Of a stretch of 64,000 nt of DNA, positions 45,118 through 52,890 are shown piece after piece. Origin of the DNA: Caldilineales bacterium (lineage in GTDB: Bacteria; Chloroflexota; Anaerolineae; J102). The stretch spans positions 99,415 to 163,414 of the forward strand of contig JAIBAP010000004.1 in NCBI GenBank assembly GCA_019695115.1. Reading direction: 5' to 3'. The notes under the pieces are model-generated. The model ran no database searches. It saw nothing but the letters and a program-made list of their open reading frames with translations, and was not told where the DNA came from. How positions within the stretch are numbered: the stretch's first letter is position 1; each line of letters opens with the position of its first letter. The translations under genes and the position numbers were made by a program.

Positions 45118-45172
45118 ATTATCTAGCGTTTCCACAATCAAGTCAACTACGTAACCTTGCAGTCCGCTTACA
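45118..45172 (-). promoter_or_regulatory. Promoter with 11-bp-spaced direct repeat (site 5)
   Basis: Minus-strand TTGACT (45146-45141), a 17-base spacer and GATAAT (45123-45118). Upstream of the -35 lie plus-strand CTTGCA (45156-45161) and CTTACA (45167-45172), 11 bp apart. Here the repeat sits fully upstream of the -35, as expected for an activator site. Confidence 0.55.
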
Positions 45173-45202
45173 GTTAAGACATTAAGCCTTGCTAAATAAC
45201 TC

Positions 45203-45228
45203 AAGCCCTCTTATCGACAAGAGGGCTT
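45203..45228 (-). terminator. Terminator-like hairpin of the 45254-48271 gene
   Basis: Perfect 10-bp stem aagccctctt / aagagggctt with a 6-base loop, 25 bases past the stop codon. The minus-strand exit GAGTTATTTAGC has no strong T-run. Confidence 0.6.
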
Positions 45229-45253
45229 CTGTATGCAGGCAAACAGTTGTTGT

Positions 45254-48200
45254 TCAGTGGCGACGGAAGACCAACGGGGTGAAGATGCGGGCCAGGCCCT
45301 GCTCGGCCTCGGCGCCCACCGGCCCGAACATCTGGCCATCGGGTAGGCTTTCGATTTTGTACCAGTAGCCGCCAGCAGTGGCTCCCACATCGAACCATTC
45401 GTAGCTGGCGCCCATCTCGCTGTTTGCGGCCTCGATCACGCCCGACACAGCCTCATAATCGCCGTCCGCAGCCGTCGCCCGCCACACCCGGAACCCTGCC
45501 TGCTCCCGTTCGTAGCTCGTCGCCCACCGCACCAACACGCCGCCAGCTTTCGCCCTGGCCGTGAAGCTCGCCAACTGCACCGAGGTCGGCGCAATGTAGC
45601 CAAAGTCCGCCAGCACGTAGTTCTGCCCCTGGCCCAGGTTCACCGTCTGCGGCGAGACCGTCGTCCGCGCCAGCCCCGGCCAGCTCGCAGGCGTGCTCAC
45701 CTCATACACGCCCGGCGCCAGCCCATCCACCAGATACAGGCCCGTCGGCCCGCTCGTCACCGTCGTCTCCTCCAGCGTGCTCACGTTCTTCACCGTCACC
45801 GGCACGCCGGCAATGCCCAGGTTCTCGCCCAGGTCCTGGCTGCCGTTGCCGTTCGAGTCCAGGTAGATGAAATCGCCGATGCTGCCGAAGTTCACATGCC
45901 CAAAGTCGTTCCCCGGCGCCGAACCGCCCGTGCCAACCACGATCAACAGCACGTCGCGGATGTACGGCGTCGTGTTCACCAGGCCGGACGGCGGCGTCTC
46001 CACCACCAGGTAATCGCCGGGCAACTGGTTGGTGAAGATGTACGAACCGTCCGCCAGGGTGTTCTGGCAGGAGATCGGACTGGAGCCGAAATCCACCAGG
46101 CCGTCGTTGTCCGCGTCCCGGTACAGACACACCTCCACGTTGGGGATGCCATCCTCGCCCAGGCCCTGGTCGCCGCTCTCGTCCCAGTCGTAGAAGACCA
46201 CGCCCGATATGTTCCCACGTCCGGCGAAGCCGAAATCGGCCACGGTGAAGTCCTCGCCGGGCAGCAGTTCGATGAACAATGGCTGCGGCTCGCTCTCGGC
46301 GCCGATGATCTGCGTGTAACCGATCAGGTCGTTCTCGTCCACATCCACCCAGTAGTCGCCGGAAGTCAGGCCGGCAAAGAGGTAGTTGCCATCGCCGGCT
46401 GTATCCTGGCTGCCCACCAGCGCGTCACCGGCTCCCGGCTCATAGACGCCGTCGCCGTCATCCACATACAGCCGCACGGTCACGGCGTTGAGGCCGCGGT
46501 TGGCGCCATCATCCTGCAAGCCATTGCCGTTGATGTCGTTCCACACGTAGTCGCCGATGCTGTTGGGCGGGGCGACGCCAAGATAGTGGGCCGGGTCAGA
46601 ATCTTGCACGGGGATGCCGTTGAAGCTGCCGGAAGCCGTGGCAGTATTGCTGTGCTGGCCGCTGATGGCGGGCACAGGCCCCAGAACACAGGTGTAGACG
46701 GCGGCGACGCCAAACGGATTGGGGATGGCGGGGCAGGAGCCGAGAGCGAACACGCTGTCGGTCAAGCTGACGTTGCTCAAGGCCACATCGCCAGTGTTCG
46801 TCACCCCGAAGCGGAAGTAAACGTCGTCCTCAGCCGTGGTCGAAGGGCCGGTGGGCAGATTGGCGTCTTCCCAGGTCGCCTGGTTGTCCACCGAGACCTC
46901 TTTGACCACCGTCAGGGCCGGGTTGCCGCCCGGTTGGATCGTCACCTGGTAGTCCTCGACCTCGCCATCGCTGGCGGCGCCGGTCACGGCCAGGCCGCCG
47001 GCCGTGCTCAGCCGGAAGCGGGCGTAGCTGGTCCCCAGGCTGGCGCCCGCGGGCACGTTCACATTCAGGGTGTTGTTGCCGGCGCTCATCGCCAGATTGG
47101 CGGCCACTTGCTCGCCGGCGTCGTTCCAGTCGCCATCGCGGTTCCAGTCGATCCAGGCGTCCAGTTTGGCGGCCGCAGAAGCATTGACGGTCAGGGCAGC
47201 CGTCTGTCCCTGTTTGAGGGCAGGGATCGTGACGCCGTCTTCATCGTCAGGTGTACCGTCATTATCATCGCCATTGGCCGCGGCGGATGGCTGGCCATCG
47301 CTCTCGGCATCGCGCGCCGAACCCAGGTTGGGGCCAACAGCGGTATGGCGGGCGCCGTTGGCGGCCAGGGTCGTGGGATAGCTGTTAGCGAATCCGCTCT
47401 GGGCGGCGGTGGGTGCATCACCGAAGTCGAGCGATTCATAGCCCACCAGGTAAATCTGGCAATCGGACATGAATTTCGCCTGCAAATCCCCGCCGATGAA
47501 CGAGCCGTTGAAGCCGTGGAACGATGCCCCGCGATAGGGAGCCAACATGGTGCCATAGACCTTGTTGTTGATTTGCGAGGTCATGGTCGTGCCGGCGCCA
47601 TCGACGACGATGAGGACATCCTTGGCGCCGGCAGCATCGGCCGCGCCCACGGTGTCGCTGCCGCCCAGGGTGATGGTGCCCTCAAGGATGACCACGAACT
47701 TGGTGGTCTGGCCCGGAAAAGGCGTCAGCACCAGTTTCGACTTGATATCGCCGGTGATCTTGATCACGTACTGGCCGCCGTGCGTGGCGGCGATGGTGGT
47801 GGTGCTGTTGATGCTGCCGTTGACGGTGTAATCGGGGGTCAGGGCCAGGGCGGCATTGTACGCCGCCATGGCATCGGCAAAGACGGCGTCCATTTCCTGG
47901 GTGACGATGCCCTGCACCAGGTTGCCAGGGCCAGTGTTGCCGGTGATCGTGGCCGAGGGATCTTTGTAGACGGGGGCATCGTGGACGACGCCCGGCGCCT
48001 CGACCTGCATCTTGCCGACGCCGGTGGCATTGTTGTAGCCCACGCCGACGGGGCCGCCCCAGACATCGGTGTTGTGGAGCAGGATGTTGTAGCCCAGGAT
48101 GGCGTAGTTGGCGGCCTGGCCCAGGCTGATGATGGTGTTGGTCGCCGCCGGTTGGGCGACGGCATCCGTCGGGACGCCTGCGGCCTGGACGGTGACGCCC

Positions 48201-48271
48201 ACCAGCAGGGTCAGCGCCAGGACGAGCGAAAGCCACAGCAAGCGGCGGGGACGAAGATGTGCGCGAGACAT
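45254..48271 (-). CDS. Secreted choice-of-anchor/ice-binding-like, GEVED and SdrD-B protein with FTPLVFRRH tail
   Basis: 1005 residues from ATG 48271, with an AGGAGATTCATC ribosome site. Signal peptide to about residue 32. The N-terminal domain (about 45-290) starts LGQAANYAILGYNILLHN and contains GGQYVIKITGDI and NGSFIGGDLQAKF, a pattern seen in choice-of-anchor A and DUF3494 ice-binding-like beta-solenoid domains; I cannot separate the two by eye. A GEVED domain follows (DAWIDWNRDGDWNDAGE ... DGEVEDYQV), then a DUF11-like segment, three SdrD-B modules (loops NDINGNGLQDDG, YDWDESGDQGLGEDG and LDSNGNGSQDLGEN), the fibronectin-III-like module and the tail LARIFTPLVFRRH. The C-terminal half is very close to that of the 39431 protein, indicating duplication. 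First gene of the island, divergent from uvrC. Confidence 0.86.
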   Translation of the reverse strand: MSRAHLRPRRLLWLSLVLALTLLVGVTVQAAGVPTDAVAQPAATNTIISLGQAANYAILGYNILLHNTDVWGGPVGVGYNNATGVGKMQVEAPGVVHDAPVYKDPSATITGNTGPGNLVQGIVTQEMDAVFADAMAAYNAALALTPDYTVNGSINSTTTIAATHGGQYVIKITGDIKSKLVLTPFPGQTTKFVVILEGTITLGGSDTVGAADAAGAKDVLIVVDGAGTTMTSQINNKVYGTMLAPYRGASFHGFNGSFIGGDLQAKFMSDCQIYLVGYESLDFGDAPTAAQSGFANSYPTTLAANGARHTAVGPNLGSARDAESDGQPSAAANGDDNDGTPDDEDGVTIPALKQGQTAALTVNASAAAKLDAWIDWNRDGDWNDAGEQVAANLAMSAGNNTLNVNVPAGASLGTSYARFRLSTAGGLAVTGAASDGEVEDYQVTIQPGGNPALTVVKEVSVDNQATWEDANLPTGPSTTAEDDVYFRFGVTNTGDVALSNVSLTDSVFALGSCPAIPNPFGVAAVYTCVLGPVPAISGQHSNTATASGSFNGIPVQDSDPAHYLGVAPPNSIGDYVWNDINGNGLQDDGANRGLNAVTVRLYVDDGDGVYEPGAGDALVGSQDTAGDGNYLFAGLTSGDYWVDVDENDLIGYTQIIGAESEPQPLFIELLPGEDFTVADFGFAGRGNISGVVFYDWDESGDQGLGEDGIPNVEVCLYRDADNDGLVDFGSSPISCQNTLADGSYIFTNQLPGDYLVVETPPSGLVNTTPYIRDVLLIVVGTGGSAPGNDFGHVNFGSIGDFIYLDSNGNGSQDLGENLGIAGVPVTVKNVSTLEETTVTSGPTGLYLVDGLAPGVYEVSTPASWPGLARTTVSPQTVNLGQGQNYVLADFGYIAPTSVQLASFTARAKAGGVLVRWATSYEREQAGFRVWRATAADGDYEAVSGVIEAANSEMGASYEWFDVGATAGGYWYKIESLPDGQMFGPVGAEAEQGLARIFTPLVFRRH

Positions 48272-48360
48272 GATGAATCTCCTGGGTATAGAAGGTCGAA
48301 AGGATGAGAATTGCCGCGGCGCCCTCGCGGCCGGCACGGCAGACTGGGTGTTCGGTTTTC

Positions 48361-48394
48361 AGGTGCGACGCACTTCTCGAAATGCGTCGCACCT
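48361..48394. repeat. GGTGCGACGCA inverted repeat
   Basis: Arms aggtgcgacgca and tgcgtcgcacct (12 bp) with a 10-base loop, in the divergent gap before uvrC. Same family as 2756-2790. It lies between the -10 of the 45254 gene and its ATG, so it would be in that gene's leader. Confidence 0.8.
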
Positions 48395-48408
48395 CTAATC
48401 CAAGACTC

Positions 48409-48453
48409 ATTATCGCGCCGTTCGTTACGATTGGAACTTACGGATTGCCAACA
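48409..48453 (-). promoter_or_regulatory. Promoter region with degenerate direct repeat (site 6)
   Basis: Plus-strand CTTACG (48437-48442) and CCAACA (48448-48453), 11 bp apart, with the same GATTG-type centre as site 3. A minus-strand GATAAT -10 (48414-48409) lies 22 bases downstream, the same distance as at site 2. Weakest match of the family. Confidence 0.35.
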
Positions 48454-48523
48454 GAGATGTTTCACCTCCTTCTTCTTTGTGCTAATCTTCATCCTCCCCA
48501 ACCCCTCGCAGGCCGCCATCGCC

Positions 48524-50392
48524 GTGCCCCGACCCGACCTCCCCCCCACCCTCGAAGCCAAACTGACAGCCCTGCCCACCTCGCCCGGCTGCTACCTGAT
48601 GCGCGACGCCCGCCAACAGGTCATCTACGTGGGCAAGGCGGTGAATCTGCGCGCCCGCGTGCGCTCGTACTTCCAGAACCAGGCCCAGCATACGGCCAAG
48701 ACCCGCCATCTGGTGGCCGATATCACCGACCTGGAGTGGGTGGTCACCACCACCGAACTGGAGGCGCTGATCCTCGAAAACGAGTTGATCAAGCGCCATC
48801 GCCCGCATTACAACATCCGGCTGAAGGACGACAAACAATATCCCTATATCAAAGTCCACTGGAACGAAGACTTCCCCAGGATTTCGGTCGTCCGGCGGAT
48901 GCTGCCCGATGGCGGCCGCTACTACGGCCCCTTCACCAGCGGCTACGCCGTCCGCCAGACGCTGGAAGCCCTGCGCCGCGTCTTCCCCTACCTGGATTGC
49001 GAGCGCACCATCACCGGCAAGGACGAACGCCCCTGTCTCTATTTCCACATCAAACGCTGCGTGGGGCCGTGCATCGGCGCCGCCAGCCGTGAAGAATACC
49101 GGGCCGTGATCGATGGTCTCTGCCAGTTCCTGGAAGGCAAGACCGACGAGGCCCTGGGTGAGTTGAACCGGCGCATGGTGCAGGCGGCGGAGCGAATGCA
49201 GTTCGAGCGGGCGGCCATGTATCGCGACCAGATCAAGGCGGCCGAGCGCATCGTCGAGCGCCAGAAGGTGGTGTCGGGCCGGCAAGAGGACGAGGATGTG
49301 ATCGCCTTCGCCACCGACAAGGGCAATGCCTGCGTGCAGGTTTTCTTCGTCCGCCGGGGCCGGCTGATCGGGCGCGAATCTTTTCTTCTGGAAGGGGTGG
49401 AAGAGGAGAGCAACGGCGAGTTGTTGGCCTCCTTCCTCAAGCAGTTCTACGACGAGGCCGCCTATCTGCCGCCCGAAGTGCTGCTGCCCAAAGACCTGGA
49501 CGAGCATGAGATCATCGAACAATGGCTGAAGGGCAAGCGCGGGGCCAAAGTAACGCTGCACATCCCCAAGCGCGGCCCTAAGAAGGAACTGGTCGATCTG
49601 GCGGCCGAGAACGCCCGCAGCGCCTTGACCGCGCTCCAGGCCGAATGGGAGGCCGACGCCCACCGCCACACCGAGGCCATCGCCAACCTGCAAGCCGCCC
49701 TGAGCCTGCCGCAGCCGCCCAGCCGCATCGAGTGCTTCGACATCTCCACCTTGCAGGGCACGAATACGGTGGCCAGCATGGTGGTGTTCGTCAAGGGCGC
49801 CCCGCGCAAGAGCGATTACCGGCGTTTCAAGGTGCGGGCGGTCACACAGGTCGGGCAGCCGGATGACTATGCCAGTATGCGCGAGGTGCTGCGCCGTCGT
49901 TTCCGCCGGGCGGTGGAGGAGCAGCCGGCCGAGCCGGGCGAGAAAGAGGACCCGGTCTGGAAGCTGTTGCCCGACCTCTTGATCATCGACGGCGGCAAAG
50001 GGCAGTTGGGCGTCGCCGTCGAGGTGCTGAAGGAACTGGGGCTGTTCGAGGTGGCGCCGGTGGTGGGTCTGGCCAAGCAGGAGGAGTTGCTGTTCCAGCC
50101 CAACCGCCCTGACCCCATCCGCCTGGATCGCGCCAGCCCGGAGATGTACCTGGTGCAGCGCGTGCGCGATGAGGCCCACCGTTTTGCCCTCTCCTACCAG
50201 CGCAGCTTAAGAGGCAAGGACCTGACCCGCTCGCGGCTGGAAGAAATCCCCGGCGTGGGCATGAAGCGACGCACGGCCCTGCTCAAACATTTCGGCAGCA
50301 TCGACGCCATCCGCAATGCCAGCGTCGACGACATCGCCGCCGTGCCGGGGATGACGCGCCAGGTGGCGACGAAGATCAAGGAGTTGCTATGA
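48524..50392 (+). CDS. uvrC: UvrABC excinuclease subunit C
   Basis: Makes the two incisions around DNA lesions in nucleotide excision repair, acting on the UvrB-DNA complex. From GTG 48524 it is 622 residues, the usual length; the open frame extends to 48311, but that part runs through the palindromic repeat. Visible: GIY-YIG domain (SPGCYLM ... VIYVGKAVNLRARVRSYF, residues about 18-45), a UVR helix pair (FERAAMYRDQI) near 225, the RNase-H-like C-terminal nuclease (ECFDISTLQGTNTVASMVVF, LLIIDGGKGQLG) at about 400-500, and two helix-hairpin-helix motifs at the end (IPGVGMKRRTALLKHFGS and VPGMTRQVATKI). Divergent from the secretome island; a DUF2344 gene follows after 28 bases. Confidence 0.95.
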   Translation: MPRPDLPPTLEAKLTALPTSPGCYLMRDARQQVIYVGKAVNLRARVRSYFQNQAQHTAKTRHLVADITDLEWVVTTTELEALILENELIKRHRPHYNIRLKDDKQYPYIKVHWNEDFPRISVVRRMLPDGGRYYGPFTSGYAVRQTLEALRRVFPYLDCERTITGKDERPCLYFHIKRCVGPCIGAASREEYRAVIDGLCQFLEGKTDEALGELNRRMVQAAERMQFERAAMYRDQIKAAERIVERQKVVSGRQEDEDVIAFATDKGNACVQVFFVRRGRLIGRESFLLEGVEEESNGELLASFLKQFYDEAAYLPPEVLLPKDLDEHEIIEQWLKGKRGAKVTLHIPKRGPKKELVDLAAENARSALTALQAEWEADAHRHTEAIANLQAALSLPQPPSRIECFDISTLQGTNTVASMVVFVKGAPRKSDYRRFKVRAVTQVGQPDDYASMREVLRRRFRRAVEEQPAEPGEKEDPVWKLLPDLLIIDGGKGQLGVAVEVLKELGLFEVAPVVGLAKQEELLFQPNRPDPIRLDRASPEMYLVQRVRDEAHRFALSYQRSLRGKDLTRSRLEEIPGVGMKRRTALLKHFGSIDAIRNASVDDIAAVPGMTRQVATKIKELL

Positions 50393-50420
50393 GACGGAGA
50401 GGGTACGCGGATGGACGCGG

Positions 50421-51122
50421 ATGAACGCGGATCAGAGTCTTGATTCTTTGGCTGCTCTCGCGCCCGCAGCCGCCCGGCAACGGTTGCGGCTGCGCTATGC
50501 CAAAAGCGGCGATGCTCGCTTCGTCGGCCATCTGGACGAGGCGCGCTTCTGGGAGCGCGTCTGCCGCCGCGCCGGGCTGCCGCTGGCCTATTCGCAAGCG
50601 TTCAATCCTCAGCCTAAGATCCACTTCGCCGCCGCCCTGCCGGTGGGGGTGGAGGGCGAAAACGAATTGCTGGATGTTTGGCTGTTGGAGCAAGTCGCGC
50701 CGGAGGCGTGGCTGCCGCGGCTACTAGCCAACCTGCCGCCCGATTTCCAGATTCATGCCATCGCTGAGGTCGCGCTGGATGCGCCCGCCATGCAGTCGAT
50801 CCTGGACATGGCCGATTACGAACTGCGCTTCGCCGCCGAAGCCGACCGCACCGTACTGGCCGGGCGCAGCTTGCTGGCCGGGCGCGTCGATCTCCTCCTG
50901 GCGCAACCCTCGCTCCCCCGCCCGCAGCGCAAAGACCCCCAGAAAAGCTATGACCTCCGGCCGCTGATCGTCCGGGCCGAAGTCCTGCCCACCGCCCCCA
51001 CCATTGCCCTCCGCCTCCTGGCCGCCGGCCGCATCACCGAAGTCGTCGCCGCCCTCGGCCTGGAGAATCACCCCCACCGCCAGGTGCGCACAGGGCTGAT
51101 TTTGCGCCAGATTGGGGAGTAA
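50421..51122 (+). CDS. TIGR03936/DUF2344 family protein (radical-SAM-linked)
   Basis: 233 residues. The N-terminal block RLRYAKSGDARFVGHLDEAR, followed by LPLAYSQAFNPQPKIHFAAALPVGVEGENE, is the hallmark of DUF2344, usually found fused to or next to a B12-binding radical SAM protein and often before RNase G. Here it stands alone behind uvrC (28-base gap, likely same transcript) with no radical SAM gene in view. The biochemical role of the family is not established. The start ATG lies inside a short tandem repeat (acgcggatg words, 50409-50438), so no classical ribosome site is visible. The gene ends at the edge of a GGTTATTGG repeat array. Confidence 0.85.
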   Translation: MNADQSLDSLAALAPAAARQRLRLRYAKSGDARFVGHLDEARFWERVCRRAGLPLAYSQAFNPQPKIHFAAALPVGVEGENELLDVWLLEQVAPEAWLPRLLANLPPDFQIHAIAEVALDAPAMQSILDMADYELRFAAEADRTVLAGRSLLAGRVDLLLAQPSLPRPQRKDPQKSYDLRPLIVRAEVLPTAPTIALRLLAAGRITEVVAALGLENHPHRQVRTGLILRQIGE

Positions 51123-51192
51123 GTTGGTTATTGGTTATTGGTTATTGGTTATTGGTTATTGCGTGTTCCGTGTTCCGTGTTGCGTGTCTTTG
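51121..51192. repeat. GGTTATTGG array followed by GTGTTCCGTGTTGCGTG words
   Basis: Four to five direct copies of ttattggttattgg start at the stop codon of the DUF2344 gene, followed by cgtgttccgtgttccgtgttg words. The rest of the gap up to 51437 includes a diverged relative (about 51304-51370, tcatgctga ... gttgttgcag ... gaagcatc) of the inverted-repeat element at 57365-57634. No gene is seen between 51123 and 51567. Confidence 0.85.
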
Positions 51193-51436
51193 TAGCAATT
51201 CTACTCCTGCAGCCGCATTTGTGGTAAGCCCCCACCATTTCTCTGTCATTGCGAGTAATCCAAGCCTCGTGGCGCTATACGCCCGAGCAAGAAACTCTTC
51301 ATTATGTCATGCTGAACGGGTCGAGCACCCAACGTTGTTGCAGCGATCGACCAGTGAAGCATCTCGATGCCCAGGACTTTCTATCTAGACTGACGTCACT
51401 CCGAGAACAGGAGTTTTGTCAAGGACGAAGGACGAA

Positions 51437-51577
51437 ATCCCTCACGCCTCACGCCTCACGTTTCACGCCTCACGTTTCACGCCTCACGCCTCACGTTTCA
51501 CGCCTCACGCCTCACGCCTCACGTTTCACGCCTCACGTTTCACGTTTCACGCCTCACGCCTCACGCCTCACGTTTCC
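51437..51577. repeat. CTCACG/TTTCACG short-word array
   Basis: More than a dozen tandem words cacgcctcacg and cacgtttcacg in irregular order, period about 8-10 bases. The stop codon of glcF (51568-51570) is formed by the array itself (tcacg). The open frames through it (HASRFT-type) are translation artefacts. Confidence 0.9.
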
Positions 51578-52833
51578 CCAAACGTATACGCCAGATCCAG
51601 CACCTGAACCGTGTGCAGGGCCGGGAGGGGCTGGCCGAGGGCCTCGAGATAGGTCTGGATCTGGGTCAGACAGCCGATGTTGCCAGTGGCCAGCATCTGG
51701 GCGCCGGTGGCCAACACTTTCTGCGCCTTCTGGCGGCCGAGTTGGGCGGCGATCTCAGGGTGTTCCAGGTTGTAGGTCCCGGCTGAACCGCAGCAGATGT
51801 CGGGGTCGGCGATCTCCAGCAGGGTGAGGTTGGGGATAGCGCGCAGCAGCCGGCGCGGGGCCTCGCGCACTTTCTGGGCGTGGGCCAGATGGCAGGCGTC
51901 GTGATAGGCAACTTTGGTTGCACGAGGCAAGGGCGGGGGCGGGACAAGCCCCAGATCATCGAGGAAAACGCTGATGTCTTTGGTTCTGGCGGCCAGTTTT
52001 GTGGCGGCGGCTTCCTGGTCTGTGCCCTTGAACAGCAGCGGATACTCATGCATCCCCGAACCGCAGCCGGCGGCGTTGGTGATCACCGCGTCCACATCGT
52101 CGGGGAAGACGGCCAGATTGGCGCCGGCCAGTGCGGTCGCGCGTGGGCCCTCGCCGGTGTGCATGGCCAGCGCCCCGCAGCAGCCCTGCCCTTTGGGGAT
52201 GACCACCTCGACGCCGTTCTGTTTGAGGACGCGCAGGGTGGCCCAGTTGATGCCGGGGTTGAGCACCTGCTGGACGCATCCGGCCAGCAGCGCCACCCGC
52301 GCCCGCCTGTGCCCCAGCGCCGGATAGACCTCCGGGAGCGGCTCTGCCGCCGGCAGTTCGGCTGGGATGAGGTCGAGCATGGCCCGGAAGCCGGCCGGCA
52401 TCAGGCCCCGAAACGGCCGGCCGAGCTTGCCCAGGCGCACAGAATTGCGAAAGCGACGGGGATGGGGGAGCGTCGTCTGCACGGTCCAGCGCGTCAGCCG
52501 GTCCCAGGCCCCGCGCTGGCGCAGCGGCTCGGCCCGCAGGCGGAACGGCATCAACAATTCACCATAGGGCACGCCCGACGGGCAGGCCGTGACGCAGGCC
52601 TGGCAGCCCAGACAGCGGTCGAGGAAGGGCAGGGCCTCTTCCAGCGCCAACCCGCCTTCGAGCACGTCCTTCATCAGCATGATGCGACCGCGCGGCGAGT
52701 CCATTTCTTCGCCCAGGACGCGGTAGGTGGGGCAGGTGGGCAGGCAAAAGCCACAATGAACGCAGGCTTCGACGGCGTTGGCCATGGCCGGGCCTTGCGG
52801 GCCGAGGGTGTGGAGGGGGATGGTGTGTCGCAT
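51568..52833 (-). CDS. glcF: Glycolate oxidase iron-sulfur subunit (GlcF-like)
   Basis: 421 residues. Electron-transfer subunit of a membrane-associated glycolate/lactate-type dehydrogenase. Two 4Fe-4S motifs are plain: [14 protein letters not shown] (residues about 22-35) and [14 protein letters not shown] (about 74-87). Two CCG domains follow ([10 protein letters not shown] ... [14 protein letters not shown] and [11 protein letters not shown] ... [11 protein letters not shown]), which bind a further cluster in heterodisulfide-reductase-like proteins. The FAD subunit glcE lies 57 bases upstream; glcD is not in the window. No strong ribosome site precedes ATG 52833. The stop codon is provided by the adjacent repeat array, so the original C-terminus may have been altered slightly. 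Confidence 0.92.
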   Translation of the reverse strand: MRHTIPLHTLGPQGPAMANAVEACVHCGFCLPTCPTYRVLGEEMDSPRGRIMLMKDVLEGGLALEEALPFLDRCLGCQACVTACPSGVPYGELLMPFRLRAEPLRQRGAWDRLTRWTVQTTLPHPRRFRNSVRLGKLGRPFRGLMPAGFRAMLDLIPAELPAAEPLPEVYPALGHRRARVALLAGCVQQVLNPGINWATLRVLKQNGVEVVIPKGQGCCGALAMHTGEGPRATALAGANLAVFPDDVDAVITNAAGCGSGMHEYPLLFKGTDQEAAATKLAARTKDISVFLDDLGLVPPPPLPRATKVAYHDACHLAHAQKVREAPRRLLRAIPNLTLLEIADPDICCGSAGTYNLEHPEIAAQLGRQKAQKVLATGAQMLATGNIGCLTQIQTYLEALGQPLPALHTVQVLDLAYTFGET

Positions 52834-52890
52834 GGCGGGGAGATGAGGAGACGCAGGGAGGGGGAGACGCAGGGACTTCGGGCGGCGGGG

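Noticed and set aside
1..48271. LPXTG, PEP-CTERM or type IX sorting signals on the surface proteins
   Set aside because: No LPXTG plus hydrophobic tail, no PEP-CTERM and no type IX C-terminal domain was seen; the FxPLxxR-like ending is reported instead.
48311..48523. N-terminal extension of UvrC from 48311
   Set aside because: It translates the palindromic repeat 48361-48394 and exceeds the normal family length; GTG 48524 fits the GIY-YIG start.
48482..50179. Open frame of 565 codons on the minus strand opposite uvrC
   Set aside because: uvrC is unmistakable on the plus strand; the antisense frame has no recognisable motif or ribosome site.
51437..51577. Small proteins of HASRFT/TPHAS type encoded by CTCACG arrays
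   Set aside because: Low-complexity repeat translation with no start signal; the same words occur elsewhere in different frames.
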